64,000 bases of DNA, taken from positions 124,001 to 188,000 of the forward strand of contig NZ_JADQDP010000004.1 in assembly GCF_015694735.1 (NCBI RefSeq), given 5' to 3'. Numbering within the stretch: position 1 is the stretch's first letter; every line of letters begins with the position of its first letter. The notes beneath the pieces are model-generated. The model had not been told where the DNA came from, did no database searches, and saw only the letters and a program-made list of their open reading frames with translations. Origin of the DNA: Hymenobacter properus. Lineage in GTDB: Bacteria; Bacteroidota; Bacteroidia; Cytophagales; Hymenobacteraceae. Below, piece by piece: positions 49,207 through 58,427 of this stretch. A program made the translations under genes and the position numbers.

Positions 49207-52200
49207 ATGCGCATCCCTTTCCTGCTGAGCACGGCGGCCCTGCTGCTGACGGCGGGTTTGCTGCTGTCGTTTTCGGAGGTCAAAAAGCTGCCCGCTGACC
49301 CGTTCACCAACACCCCGGCCGAAGTGGCCTGGGTGGATAGCGTGTTCAACTCGCTCACGCCGGAGCAGCGCCTGGGCCAGTTTTTCATGGTGGCGGCTTA
49401 CTCTAACAAGGACCGCAGCCACGTGGAGCGCATCGAGCGGCTGGTGCGCAACCAGAACATTGGCGGCGTGATGTTTATGCAGGGCGGCCCCAAGCGCCAG
49501 GCCCTCATGGCCAACCGCTTGCAGGCCGCGGCCAAGGTGCCGCTGCTGATGGCCATGGACGCCGAGTGGGGCCTCGACATGCGCCTCGACTCCTCGGCCC
49601 ACTTCGCCAAGCAGATGACGCTGGGGGCCATGGACGACCCCAAGTACGTGTACCAGATGGGCCAAGACATTGCCCGCAAGATGCGGGCCCTGGGCGTGCA
49701 CATCGACTTCGCGCCGGTGCTCGACGTGAACTCCAACCCCGGCAACCCCGTCATCGGCAACCGCTCGTTTGGCGAAGACCAGAACCGCGTGGCCACGCTC
49801 GGCTCGCAGTATCTCAAGGGCTTGCAGGATAACAAGGTGATGGCCGTGGCCAAGCACTTCCCCGGCCACGGCGACACTGATACCGACTCGCACGTAGCTT
49901 TACCGGTCATCAACACCGACCTGGCCAGGCTGACCAAAGTGGATCTGGTGCCCTTCCAGCAGTCGTTTGAGGACGGCATTATGGGCGTGATGGTGGCCCA
50001 CCTTTACATGCCGCTTTTCGACACCACGAACGCTAAAACCACCACCCTTTCCCGCGCCCTCGTTACGGACCTGCTCAAGGACAAAATGGGCTTCAAAGGC
50101 CTGGTTTTCACCGATGCGCTCAACATGAAGAGCGTGAGCAAGCTTTATAAAGACGGCGAGCTGGATGCCATGGCCCTGGCAGCCGGCAACGACATTCTGC
50201 TGTTTTCGGAAGATGTGCCGTCGGCCTTGCTCCGCATTCGGGAGGCCGTGGCAGCCGGCACGCTCCGTCAGGAAGACTTGGACCTGCGCGTGAAGAAGAT
50301 TTTGCGGGCCAAGTATTGGGCCGGCCTGGCCAACTACAAGCCCGTGAACCTGGCTACCCTGCGCGACAGCCTCAACCTGCCCAAGTCGAAAGTACTGGCC
50401 CAGGAGATTTTTGAGCACGCCGTGACGGTGGTGAAAAACGAGGACAAGCTCCTCCCCTTCCAGCGGCTCGATACTCTGCGCATGGCGGCCATCACCATCG
50501 GCACCCAGCCCGAGGGGCCCTACGCCACCATCTTTAACAAGTACCAGCCCGGCCCGGTGTATGCCGTGCCCGACCGCTACGCCCCGGACAGCACGTTTGC
50601 GCGCATTGGCAGCCGGCTGAATGGCTACAACGTGGTGGTGGTGAGCTTGCACGCCATGAACAATACGCCCAGCCACAACTATGGCATTGGCGACGGGGCA
50701 CTGAAATTCATCAAGCAGCTGCAGGCCAACAAGCGCTTTAAGACGGTGGTGGTGGCCATGGGCAACGCTTACTCGCTGAAGTTTTTGGAGGGCGCCCGCA
50801 CGCTGGTGTGCGGCTACGAAGACCATTACGCGGCCCAGATTGTGGTGCCGCAGGTGCTGTTTGGCGCGCTGCCGGCGCGAGGTAAGCTGCCCGTCACGGT
50901 GTCGCCCACCATGCCCGTGGCCACCGGCATTGCCACCCCCGACCTGCACCGCCTGCGCTACGCTGTGCCCGAAAGCCAGGGCCTGAGCTCGCGGGTACTG
51001 GCCCAGATTGATAACATTGCCCTCGAAAGCCAGACCTACGCCGCGGCTCCCGGTTGCCAGGTGCTGGTGGCCAAGAACGGCACCGTGGTGTTCGACCAGA
51101 GCTACGGCTACTGCACTTACGACGAGAGCCAACCCGTGACCAGCAGCACCTTGTACGACTTGGCGTCGGTGACGAAGGTGGCCGGAACGCTGCAGGCCGT
51201 GATGTACCTCAAAGACCAGGGCAAGCTGAACATTGAGGAGAAAGTATCGGCTTATCTGCCCGAGTTGGCCCGCACCAACAAGCGCGAGATGACCATTCGC
51301 GACGTGCTGCTGCACCAGGCTGGCCTCAAGCCGGGCATCCCCACGTGGGAGCGCACCATGCGCGACGGCCAACTCAAGCCCACCTTCTACGCCAGCATCC
51401 GCTCCGACGACTTCCCCAACGAAGTGGCGCCCGGCGAGTACAGCACCAAAGCCGCCGACGACTCGGTGTGGGCCTGGACCATGCGCTCGAGCTTGCTGCC
51501 GAAAGTGAAAGGCAGATACCCGACAGAATATTCCGACCTCAGCTTCATCGTGATGAAGCGGGTGTGCGAAAAGATTCTCAATCAGCCGATTGAGAACTTT
51601 CTCGAGGCCAACTTCTACCGTCCGCTGGGCCTGGGCAGCATGACATACAATCCGCTGCAGCGCTTCCCCAAAAGCTGCATCGCACCTACCGAAAAAGATA
51701 CTTACTACCGCCGCGAGCAGCTGCAAGGCACCGTGCACGACCAAACCGCTGCCCTTGTGGGCGGCGTGGGCGGCCACGCCGGCCTTTTTGCCACGGCCAA
51801 CGACCTGGCCGTGCTGATGCAGATGAACCTGCAAAACGGCAACTACGGCGGCACCCGCTACTTTCAAAACCCCGTCGTGAGCGAATTTGCCCGACCCCAG
51901 AACGGCGGCCGGCGCGGCTTGGGCTGGGACCACGGCGACCCCAGCAAGCCCGAAGGCCCCACCAGCAACCTCTCGCCGGCCAGCACCTTCGGCCACACGG
52001 GCTTCACGGGTACCTGCGTGTGGATGGACCCCGACAACCAGATTCTCTACGTCTTCCTCTCCAACCGCGTGTACCCCGACGCCGGCAACAACAAGTTGCG
52101 CCAGTACAATATCCGCACGCGCATCCACGAGGTGATTTACAAATCGTTGGCGGCGGAGCAGGCCAAGAAATTAGCCACGGCTAGCGCAGCGCAGAAATAG
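49207..52200 (+). CDS. GH3 beta-N-acetylglucosaminidase-like domain fused to a serine beta-lactamase-family domain
   Basis: This 997-residue exported protein (signal RIPFLLSTAALLLTAGLLL) joins two enzymes. The GH3 half has KHFPGHGDTDTDSH at 216-229, the His-Asp acid-base loop characteristic of NagZ, and nucleophile Asp303 in VFTDALNM. A GH3 C-terminal domain follows to about residue 580. From about 590 a class C beta-lactamase-type domain carries Ser654-x-x-Lys657 (LASVTK), Tyr775 in YSDLS and HTG at 930-932. Together the halves may process peptidoglycan fragments, cutting GlcNAc and peptide or ester bonds; the exact reaction of the second half is unknown. The fusion is known from Bacteroidota. 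Confidence 0.93.
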   Translation: MRIPFLLSTAALLLTAGLLLSFSEVKKLPADPFTNTPAEVAWVDSVFNSLTPEQRLGQFFMVAAYSNKDRSHVERIERLVRNQNIGGVMFMQGGPKRQALMANRLQAAAKVPLLMAMDAEWGLDMRLDSSAHFAKQMTLGAMDDPKYVYQMGQDIARKMRALGVHIDFAPVLDVNSNPGNPVIGNRSFGEDQNRVATLGSQYLKGLQDNKVMAVAKHFPGHGDTDTDSHVALPVINTDLARLTKVDLVPFQQSFEDGIMGVMVAHLYMPLFDTTNAKTTTLSRALVTDLLKDKMGFKGLVFTDALNMKSVSKLYKDGELDAMALAAGNDILLFSEDVPSALLRIREAVAAGTLRQEDLDLRVKKILRAKYWAGLANYKPVNLATLRDSLNLPKSKVLAQEIFEHAVTVVKNEDKLLPFQRLDTLRMAAITIGTQPEGPYATIFNKYQPGPVYAVPDRYAPDSTFARIGSRLNGYNVVVVSLHAMNNTPSHNYGIGDGALKFIKQLQANKRFKTVVVAMGNAYSLKFLEGARTLVCGYEDHYAAQIVVPQVLFGALPARGKLPVTVSPTMPVATGIATPDLHRLRYAVPESQGLSSRVLAQIDNIALESQTYAAAPGCQVLVAKNGTVVFDQSYGYCTYDESQPVTSSTLYDLASVTKVAGTLQAVMYLKDQGKLNIEEKVSAYLPELARTNKREMTIRDVLLHQAGLKPGIPTWERTMRDGQLKPTFYASIRSDDFPNEVAPGEYSTKAADDSVWAWTMRSSLLPKVKGRYPTEYSDLSFIVMKRVCEKILNQPIENFLEANFYRPLGLGSMTYNPLQRFPKSCIAPTEKDTYYRREQLQGTVHDQTAALVGGVGGHAGLFATANDLAVLMQMNLQNGNYGGTRYFQNPVVSEFARPQNGGRRGLGWDHGDPSKPEGPTSNLSPASTFGHTGFTGTCVWMDPDNQILYVFLSNRVYPDAGNNKLRQYNIRTRIHEVIYKSLAAEQAKKLATASAAQK

Positions 52201-52222
52201 TTCTTATTAGATTATTTGCTTG

Positions 52223-52265
52223 AAAGCCAAAGGCGCAGCAGTAACGTTGGGCCTTTGGCTTTTTT
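52223..52265 (+). terminator. Terminator after the GH3 fusion gene
   Basis: AAAGCCAAAGGC (52223-52234) pairs with GCCTTTGGCTTT (52251-52262), followed by T. The distal T-run reaches the stop codon of the convergent gene at 52264. Confidence 0.85.
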
Positions 52266-52926
52266 AGGCAATGAATTGCTGGCACCAGCGGCAGAATTCG
52301 TCTTCGGAATCTTCGTCACCCATATCGGATGGGTGCCTCACGATTTCCAGCGCCATTTTTGGGATTTCTACTTTGAACGTGCTTCTCACCCATTCCTGAA
52401 ATTCCACGTTGGGCTCGACTTTAAAATCCTCATTCAGTTCGTTCGGCGGAGCTACAAACTCCTCTGACCAGCAAATTTCGTCGTAGCCGATGGCCAGCAA
52501 GCGCAGGAAATCCACGGCGTTGTCGGCCAGCACGCAGTTCAGCACCGAGCCCGAACCCGAGCCCATGTGCACAATTTTCAACTCGCCGGTGTCACTCATC
52601 CAAAAAGCGCATTCCGAGCCCTCGCCGCCGGTTTTTCCAAAGACGCAGACCCGGCGGTTCACCTCCTCGTGCTCGGCGCCGAACCAATATTTCAGGTTTG
52701 CGTTGCCGGATGCGGCAAATTCAATGTTCGTTCCGCCGCGTCGGCCTTCGTCGGTCCAACTTTCCTGTAAATCCTGCTCAGGATAAAGAAAGCCAATTCT
52801 TCCGCCGTCGTTATCAATATAGAACCCGTTAGCTTCTATCCACTCATAGAGCTGTTTTATTGGCAACGGCACAGCTACCCCTGCCAGCATAACCGCTTCA
52901 AGCTGTCGAATTAGTTTATTTTCCAT
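52264..52926 (-). CDS. Hypothetical protein, possibly SMI1/KNR4 (SUKH)-like
   Basis: This 220-residue acidic cytosolic protein has WIEANGFYIDNDGGRIGFLY early and DNAVDFLRLLAIGYDEICW in its second half, a pattern reminiscent of SUKH immunity proteins, which neutralise polymorphic toxins; the match is by eye and weak. It ends DSEDEFCRWCQQFIA. No toxin gene lies near it. ATG at 52926 (MENKLIRQLEAV); a further upstream start in frame is less likely. Function is otherwise unknown. Confidence 0.6.
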   Translation of the reverse strand: MENKLIRQLEAVMLAGVAVPLPIKQLYEWIEANGFYIDNDGGRIGFLYPEQDLQESWTDEGRRGGTNIEFAASGNANLKYWFGAEHEEVNRRVCVFGKTGGEGSECAFWMSDTGELKIVHMGSGSGSVLNCVLADNAVDFLRLLAIGYDEICWSEEFVAPPNELNEDFKVEPNVEFQEWVRSTFKVEIPKMALEIVRHPSDMGDEDSEDEFCRWCQQFIA

Positions 52927-53044
52927 TGTGCATAGCTGCATTGAGCAGAGGTAAAACTACTGCGTTCACGCGCGCCGAGCTACCTTGAGGCCACCGCAAC
53001 ATTAGCCGCCTTTTCCGGTTGGCTAAGCGCAACAGCACTTTCTC

Positions 53045-54181
53045 ATGAACATCGGCATCGTTTGTTACCCCACCTTTGGTGGCTCCGGCGTAGTGGCCAC
53101 CGAGTTGGGCAAAGCCCTGGCCCAACGCGGGCACCGCGTGCACTTCATCACCTACAGCCAGCCGGTGCGGCTCGATTTCTTTAACGAAAACCTCTTCTAC
53201 CACGAGGTGTATGTGCCGGCTTATCCGCTGTTTCAGTTTCCGCCCTACGAGTTGGCGCTGACTAGCAAGATGGTCGACATCGTGCAGAACGAGAAGCTCG
53301 ACGTGCTGCACGTGCACTACGCCATTCCGCACGCCTCGGCCGCCTTCATGGCCAAGCAGATTCTGCGCTCGCGCGGCATTCACATTCCGGTGGTGACGAC
53401 CCTGCACGGCACCGATATCACTCTGGTGGGCAAGGATTCCAGCTTCGAGCCGGTCGTGACGTTTAGCATCAACCAGAGCGACGGCGTAACTTCAGTTTCT
53501 GATGATTTGAAGCGCGAAACCTACCAATATTTCGCCGTCGAGAAAGACATTACCGTCATTCCCAACTTCATCGACCTGCACCGCTTCAAAAAGCAGGAGA
53601 AGAGCCATTTTCGGGCTGCTATTGCACCGGAAGGCGAGAAGCTGCTCATTCATACCAGCAACTTCCGCACGGTGAAGCGGGTGGAAGATGTGCTACGCAT
53701 CTTCGTGGGCGTGCGCGAGCAGATTCCGGCCAAGCTGCTGCTGGTGGGCGACGGCCCCGACCGCAACCGCATGGAAAAGCTGGCCCGCGACCTCGACGTA
53801 CACCGCGACCTGCGCTTTCTGGGCAAGCTCGAAGCCGTAGAGGAAGTCCTCAGCGTGGGCGACCTGTTCCTGATGCCTTCCGAAAACGAGAGCTTCGGCC
53901 TCGCCGCCCTCGAAGCCATGGCCTGCGAAGTGCCGGTGGTGAGCACCAACGCCGGCGGTATCCCCGAGCTGAACGTGCACGGCGTGACCGGCATGATTAG
54001 CGACATTGGCGACGTGGCGGACATGGTCAAAAATGCCCTCTACGTGCTGGACGATGAGAACCTACCCCGTTTCAAAGCCGCTGCCCTGGCCCGCGCCCAA
54101 GAGTTTGCGGTGGAAAACATTGTGCCGCGCTACGAGGACTGCTACCAGCGGGCTATTGAAGCGGTAGCAGCGTCGGTGTAG
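53045..54181 (+). CDS. bshA: N-acetyl-alpha-D-glucosaminyl L-malate synthase
   Basis: This 378-residue GT4 glycosyltransferase joins GlcNAc to L-malate, the first step of bacillithiol, the low-molecular-weight thiol of many Bacteroidota and Firmicutes. CYPTFGGSGVVATELGKAL opens the protein; HVHYAIPHA and TTLHGTDITLVG are the malate-site strands; the C-terminal half has TSNFRTVKRVEDV, LLVGDGPDR and the ENESFGLAALEAMACE nucleotide-sugar motif. BshB and BshC genes are not in the window. Confidence 0.95.
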   Translation: MNIGIVCYPTFGGSGVVATELGKALAQRGHRVHFITYSQPVRLDFFNENLFYHEVYVPAYPLFQFPPYELALTSKMVDIVQNEKLDVLHVHYAIPHASAAFMAKQILRSRGIHIPVVTTLHGTDITLVGKDSSFEPVVTFSINQSDGVTSVSDDLKRETYQYFAVEKDITVIPNFIDLHRFKKQEKSHFRAAIAPEGEKLLIHTSNFRTVKRVEDVLRIFVGVREQIPAKLLLVGDGPDRNRMEKLARDLDVHRDLRFLGKLEAVEEVLSVGDLFLMPSENESFGLAALEAMACEVPVVSTNAGGIPELNVHGVTGMISDIGDVADMVKNALYVLDDENLPRFKAAALARAQEFAVENIVPRYEDCYQRAIEAVAASV

Positions 54182-54193
54182 CAAGGCCGGCTG

Positions 54194-54574
54194 CTATAAG
54201 TAAAGGTCGTGGTTCTGTTCGTCGTTGGGCACACTGCCGTACCCAACGCCAAATGCGGCAGCGGCTACCAGGGCAACAATCAGCAACCAATACTCCCCGG
54301 AGCCACTTTGCCAGAGGAGTAGCAACCCCAGCCACCAGGCCAACAAGCTGACTGCTGCAACCGCTACCGCGGAAGGCCGGGCTCCTTTTACGGCAAACAC
54401 CAGCCAGTACATGCCGAAAGCCACGACCAGCGGAATGCCTGCTGCGAACAGAAAAATCAGCCCGAGCACCTGCCCTACCGAGATAGAGCTGCTCTTGAAG
54501 GCTTCGGCCTGCGCGGCCATTCCGGGCAAGAGCAACGATAAGCCAAGTCCCGCTGCCAGCCGCCGGCGTTTCAT
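54194..54574 (-). CDS. Hypothetical membrane protein
   Basis: This 126-residue protein has a signal-like start (RLAAGLGLSLLLPGMAAQAE) and three further membrane helices (VLGLIFLFAAGIPLVVAFGM, AVAAVSLLAWWLGLLLLW, LLIVALVAAAAFGVGYG), ending in an acidic tail. No family is recognised. It starts four bases after the stop of the next gene upstream on the same strand, so the two form an operon. It converges with bshA, with 12 bases between. Confidence 0.65.
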   Translation of the reverse strand: MKRRRLAAGLGLSLLLPGMAAQAEAFKSSSISVGQVLGLIFLFAAGIPLVVAFGMYWLVFAVKGARPSAVAVAAVSLLAWWLGLLLLWQSGSGEYWLLIVALVAAAAFGVGYGSVPNDEQNHDLYL

Positions 54575-54578
54575 GCGC

Positions 54579-55115
54579 TTAGAACAAGCCAATGGCCTCG
54601 TTCTTTACCACAGCCAATGCCTGCGCGGTGGGTTCGGCGCCGTCCATCATCAGGCCTTCGAGAATGCGCTTGGCCAGCTCGGTGCCGCGCGCCTGAGCCG
54701 GGTTCTGGATGCCGTGGAAGGCGCGGTTTACCATCGTGAGCACGTTTTCCTTGGCTTCCTTCACCAGCGTCCAGGCATCGGCCGAGATGTAGAGCTGCTG
54801 CGAGAGGTTGTGCTCGTACTCGGCCCGGATTTCCTGCTGGAGCAGGCGGTGAAACTCGGGTGCGGTGGAGCCGGCGCTGCTCAGGCGCACGAGGATGTTG
54901 TTGGGCGAGATGCGCTCCAGAAAGAGCACCACCCGCTCGTAGGCCTGCAGACGCAGAGGCAACGTGGTTTTGTTGGTTTCGAGGCGTAGCTCAATCAGGC
55001 GGCGCTGCTGCTCCTTTTCCAAAAACTGCTTGAAGAGCAGGTAAATGGCCCCGGCCACGATGAGAGCGGGCAGAATAATCTTGAGCAGGTCGTAGAAATA
55101 GGTGGTTGAATCCAT
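54579..55115 (-). CDS. Hypothetical membrane-anchored protein (Bacteroidota conserved)
   Basis: This 178-residue protein has one membrane helix (YDLLKIILPALIVAGAIYLL) followed by a coiled coil (FLEKEQQRRLIELRLETNK) and a helical domain containing RLQAYERVVLFLERISPNNI and TAPEFHRLLQQEIRAEYEHN. Similar proteins are widespread and unnamed in the phylum. Start at ATG 55115 (MDSTTYFYD). It is the first gene of a two-gene operon and divergent from the IscA-type gene. Confidence 0.75.
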   Translation of the reverse strand: MDSTTYFYDLLKIILPALIVAGAIYLLFKQFLEKEQQRRLIELRLETNKTTLPLRLQAYERVVLFLERISPNNILVRLSSAGSTAPEFHRLLQQEIRAEYEHNLSQQLYISADAWTLVKEAKENVLTMVNRAFHGIQNPAQARGTELAKRILEGLMMDGAEPTAQALAVVKNEAIGLF

Positions 55116-55325
55116 TTTAATTAGAAGCAGATGATGGCGATGAACGTCACACGGCGCGCCGCAAAACATGACGTACTTAATGATTGTATAGCAAACCACA
55201 TGGCGCGCAAACTTACGCCGTGAACCGCCGGGCCCCAACTACTGTTTCCTTCCTGCTGCCCACTAACGGTAACATCGACGGCGGCAGTATCTTTGTTATC
55301 CATCCCTCTTAAATCGTCTTTCACT

Positions 55326-55673
55326 ATGGCTTCTGTTGCCACCCTCGCCCCCATAAGCCTCACCGACCGCGCTGTGCAGGAGGTGAAAAATATCATTATC
55401 GAGAAAAACGTGCCCGCCGACTACGGCCTGCGCATCGGCGTGCAGGGCGGCGGCTGCTCGGGCATGAGCTACCTGCTGGGCTTCGACAAAGCCAAAGACG
55501 CCGACGAAACCTACGACCTCGACGGGCTGAAGCTCATCATGGATAAAAAGCACGCCATGTATGTGCTGGGCATGGAAGTCGACTTCCAGGACGGCCTCAA
55601 CGCCCGCGGCTTCGTGTTCAACAACCCCCAGGCCAAGAGCACCTGCGGCTGCGGCTCGTCGTTCTCTGCGTAA
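55326..55673 (+). CDS. IscA/ErpA-type iron-sulfur cluster carrier
   Basis: This 115-residue A-type carrier receives and passes on Fe-S clusters. The three conserved cysteines are in QGGGCSGMSY and STCGCGSS. ISLTDRAVQEVKNII is the opening helix and MEVDFQDGLNARGFVFNNP the conserved tail strand. No other Isc or Suf gene lies near it. ATG at 55326 is preferred to one 11 codons upstream. A palindrome follows 10 bases after its stop. Confidence 0.95.
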   Translation: MASVATLAPISLTDRAVQEVKNIIIEKNVPADYGLRIGVQGGGCSGMSYLLGFDKAKDADETYDLDGLKLIMDKKHAMYVLGMEVDFQDGLNARGFVFNNPQAKSTCGCGSSFSA

Positions 55674-55682
55674 ACCCCTTCC

Positions 55683-55771
55683 TGTCATGCTGAGCGCAGC
55701 GAAGGACCTCATCACCGCTGAACGACTACCGTTCTAACGTGATAAGGTCCTTCGCTGCGCTCAGGATGACA
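55683..55771. repeat. Dispersed intergenic palindrome, ACCTTATCAC sub-family
   Basis: Arms TGTCATGCTGAGCGCAGCG to ACCTCATCAC and the inverse, with two mismatches. The loop (CGCTGAACGACTACCG) is close to that of the copy at 14432. Confidence 0.92.
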
Positions 55772-55781
55772 ATAGTAAAGC

Positions 55782-55814
55782 AAAGCCCTGGCCCACCGGC
55801 CGGGGCTTTTTCGT
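55782..55814 (+). terminator. Terminator after the IscA-type gene
   Basis: AAAGCCCTGGCC pairs with GGCCGGGGCTTT with one G-T-type mismatch, followed by TT. It follows the palindrome, which therefore lies inside the transcript. Confidence 0.8.
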
Positions 55815-55852
55815 TTACTTTCGCGCCCACCGTGCCACCCACCGCCACTCCG

Positions 55853-58048
55853 ATGCGCCTGCTTCTGTTGCTGCTCCTGTTTCTTTCCGCTACAACCGCT
55901 AGGGCCCAGAAATTCAGCCCTGCCGAGCTGGCACGCTGGCAGCAGCAAGCCCGGCAAGTAAGCATCACGCGCGACACCTACGGCGTGCCCCACATCTACG
56001 GCAAGACCGATGCCGACGCAGTGTTTGGCCTGCTTTACGCACAGTGCGAGGACGATTTCAACCGCGTTGAAACCAACTATCTCGACGCCATTGGCCGGCT
56101 GGCCGAGGTGGAGGGCGAAGCCCAGCTCTACCACGACCTGCGCGCCCGTCTGTTTCTGGACAGCACGCAGGCCATTGCCATTTACAAAAAGAGCCCGGCC
56201 GACATGAAAGCGCTGCTTGATGCCTTCGCCGCCGGCACCAACTACTATCTGGCCACCCACCCCACCGTGCAGCCGCGGCTGCTGCGGCGCTTTCAGCCTT
56301 GGATGCCGCTCATGTTCAGCGAGGGCAGCATTGGCGGCAACATCAGCGTGGTGAGCTTGGAGCGGCTGAAGGCGTTTTACAGCCTGAAGAAATCCAGCTC
56401 GTGGATTGATAATGATTTTGGCCGCACCGACCGGGAGCCAGTGGGCTCCAACGGCTTCGCCATCGCGCCCAGCAAAAGCGCCAGCGGCCACGCCCTGCTG
56501 CTCATCAACCCGCACACCTCGTTCTACTTCCGCTCCGAGGTGCAGATGGTGAGCCAGCAGGGCCTGAACGCCTACGGGGCCGTGACCTGGGGCCAGTTCT
56601 TTATCTACCAGGGATTTAACGAGCACTGCGGCTGGATGCACACCTCCAGCCAAGCTGATTCGATGGACGAATACCTCGAAACCATTGAGGAAAAGGACGG
56701 CAAACCTTACTACAAATACGACGGCAAGCTGCGCGCCGTGACAATGCAGAAAGTGTCGTTGCCCTATAAGGTGGGCGATAAAATGCTGCGCAAGACCTTC
56801 ACCATCTACCGCACCCACCACGGCCCCATTGTAGGCCAGAAAACCGACCAGCAGTGGGTGGCGGTGCGCATGATGAACGCGCCACTGGCCGCCCTGCAAC
56901 AGTCGTACCTGCGCACTAAGGCCACCGACTATGCCAGCTTCCAGCAAGTGATGAAGCTGAACGGCAACGCCTCGAACAACACCGTTTTTGCCGATGCCAA
57001 GGGCAGCATCGCCTACTGGCACGGCAATTTCATGCCCCGGCGAGACCCAAAATTCGAATGGAGCCAGCCCGTGGACGGCAGCACTTCGGCCACTGAGTGG
57101 CAGGGCTTCCACCCGGTGAGTGAACTGGTGCAGGTGCGTAATCCCGCCAGCGGCTTCATCCAGAATTGCAACTCGACGCCCTACACCGTGAGCGGCCCCG
57201 GCAGCCCCAGTCAAGCCCGCTTTCCAAAATACGAAGCGCCCGACGCCGAAAACTACCGCGGCCTGAATGCCGTGCGCGTGCTCAGCCGCAAAGGCGCGTT
57301 CACCCTCGACACATTGATTGCAGCGGCCAACGACCCGCACCTCACGGCGTTCGACGAGCTACTGCCGCCGCTGCTGGCTGCCTATCAGCCCACCTCGGCC
57401 GAAAAAGCCGACGCGCCCGCCCTGGCCGAAGCCATTGGCCTGCTACGTGCCTGGAACCACAACTACGCTCAAACCTCAGTGGCCCAAACGGTGGCGATTT
57501 ATTGGGCCGAGCGGCTGCTGGCCAAGGCGCGCGCCCGCGTGCCCGCCGCCCAGCCGCAGCTCGATTACATCAGCTTCGTGCACTTCGCCCTGGAAAATAC
57601 TTCACCCACAGAAAAAGTCGCCACGCTGGCCGAAACCCTCGACGACCTGACCCGCGACTTTGGCACCTGGAAAAAACCCTGGGGCGAAGTGAACCGCTAC
57701 CAGCGCCTCACCGGCCGCATCGAGGAACAGTACGACGACCAGCAGCCCAGCCTGCCGGTAGCTTTCACGTCATCGGCCTGGGGCTCGTTGGCCGCCTTTG
57801 GGGCGCGGGCCTACCCCGGCACGAAAAAGCGCTACGGCAACGTAGGCAACAGCTTCGTGGCGGTGGTGGAATTTGGCCCGCGCGTGGTGGCGCGCTCCGT
57901 CGTCACGGGTGGGCAAAGCAGCCGGCCCGGCACCCCGCATTTCACCGACCAGGCCGATTTATACTGCAGCGGCCGCTTCAAAGAAGTGCGCTTTTACCCG
58001 GAAGATGTGAAAGCACACGTTGAGAAGACGTATCATCCGGGGCAATGA
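55853..58048 (+). CDS. Penicillin acylase family (Ntn-hydrolase) protein
   Basis: This 731-residue exported precursor (signal RLLLLLLLFLSATTARAQ) hydrolyses amide bonds of acylated substrates such as beta-lactams or acyl-homoserine lactones; the substrate here is unknown. After an alpha-chain segment (ITRDTYGVPHIYGKTDADAV) comes the autocleavage site Gly198/Ser199 in EPVGSNGFAIAP, which would free the N-terminal Ser nucleophile of the beta chain. NPHTSF and NGNASNNTVFADAKG (with the oxyanion Asn) are further family marks. ATG at 55853 was chosen for the signal peptide. A TTTACTTTCGC sequence near 55815 is a near -7 box. Confidence 0.93.
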   Translation: MRLLLLLLLFLSATTARAQKFSPAELARWQQQARQVSITRDTYGVPHIYGKTDADAVFGLLYAQCEDDFNRVETNYLDAIGRLAEVEGEAQLYHDLRARLFLDSTQAIAIYKKSPADMKALLDAFAAGTNYYLATHPTVQPRLLRRFQPWMPLMFSEGSIGGNISVVSLERLKAFYSLKKSSSWIDNDFGRTDREPVGSNGFAIAPSKSASGHALLLINPHTSFYFRSEVQMVSQQGLNAYGAVTWGQFFIYQGFNEHCGWMHTSSQADSMDEYLETIEEKDGKPYYKYDGKLRAVTMQKVSLPYKVGDKMLRKTFTIYRTHHGPIVGQKTDQQWVAVRMMNAPLAALQQSYLRTKATDYASFQQVMKLNGNASNNTVFADAKGSIAYWHGNFMPRRDPKFEWSQPVDGSTSATEWQGFHPVSELVQVRNPASGFIQNCNSTPYTVSGPGSPSQARFPKYEAPDAENYRGLNAVRVLSRKGAFTLDTLIAAANDPHLTAFDELLPPLLAAYQPTSAEKADAPALAEAIGLLRAWNHNYAQTSVAQTVAIYWAERLLAKARARVPAAQPQLDYISFVHFALENTSPTEKVATLAETLDDLTRDFGTWKKPWGEVNRYQRLTGRIEEQYDDQQPSLPVAFTSSAWGSLAAFGARAYPGTKKRYGNVGNSFVAVVEFGPRVVARSVVTGGQSSRPGTPHFTDQADLYCSGRFKEVRFYPEDVKAHVEKTYHPGQ

Positions 58049-58061
58049 GAATTTTATTCAG

Positions 58062-58166
58062 AAAACGTCATGCCGAGCGCAGCCGAGGCATCTCGCTCGC
58101 TTCGTAGCAACGGCACTGTTTACTTCGGCACGCGAGATGCCTCGGCTGCGCTCAGCATGACGTTTT
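58062..58166. repeat. Dispersed intergenic palindrome, ATCTCGC sub-family
   Basis: Arms AAAACGTCATGCCGAGCG to GCCGAGGCATCTCGC and the inverse, with one change (CAGCAT for CGGCAT); loop of about 30 bases. It starts 13 bases after the penicillin acylase stop. Confidence 0.92.
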
Positions 58167-58206
58167 TATTCGCAGGACCTTTCCTTACAATTAAGTATAA
58201 CCCCAA

Positions 58207-58383
58207 ATGGACATCAAATACCTCTCCGACGACAAAGGCAAAATCACCGGTGTTTTCATTCCCATTGAAGAATGGGAGCGCCTGCAAAAGCAATACAACA
58301 TCACCGAGCAGGCTCCGCCCGATTCAGGGGCCCAGCTACAACAGTCGCTAACCAACGCGCTGAAAAAGGCGAAGCCGGAATAG
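58207..58383 (+). CDS. Small antitoxin-like protein without a partner toxin
   Basis: This 58-residue protein (MDIKYLSDDKGKITGVFIPI, then EEWERLQKQYN) resembles the short Bacteroidota antitoxins whose N-terminal strand ends in the VFIPIEEWERL pattern; such genes usually precede a RelE/ParE-type toxin. Here the next thing is a terminator, whose left stem contains the stop codon, and then a convergent gene, so no toxin is present. The C-terminus (LQQSLTNALKKAKPE) is helical. It may be an orphan or a solitary regulator. Confidence 0.7.
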   Translation: MDIKYLSDDKGKITGVFIPIEEWERLQKQYNITEQAPPDSGAQLQQSLTNALKKAKPE

Positions 58384-58411
58384 GCAATTGCTATTCCGGC
58401 TTCCCTTTTTT
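58371..58411 (+). terminator. Terminator overlapping the stop of the antitoxin-like gene
   Basis: GAAGCCGGAATAG (58371-58383) pairs perfectly with CTATTCCGGCTTC (58391-58403), followed by CCTTTTTT. The TAG at 58381-58383 is inside the stem. Confidence 0.9.
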
Positions 58412-58427
58412 GACAACGGCACACCAC

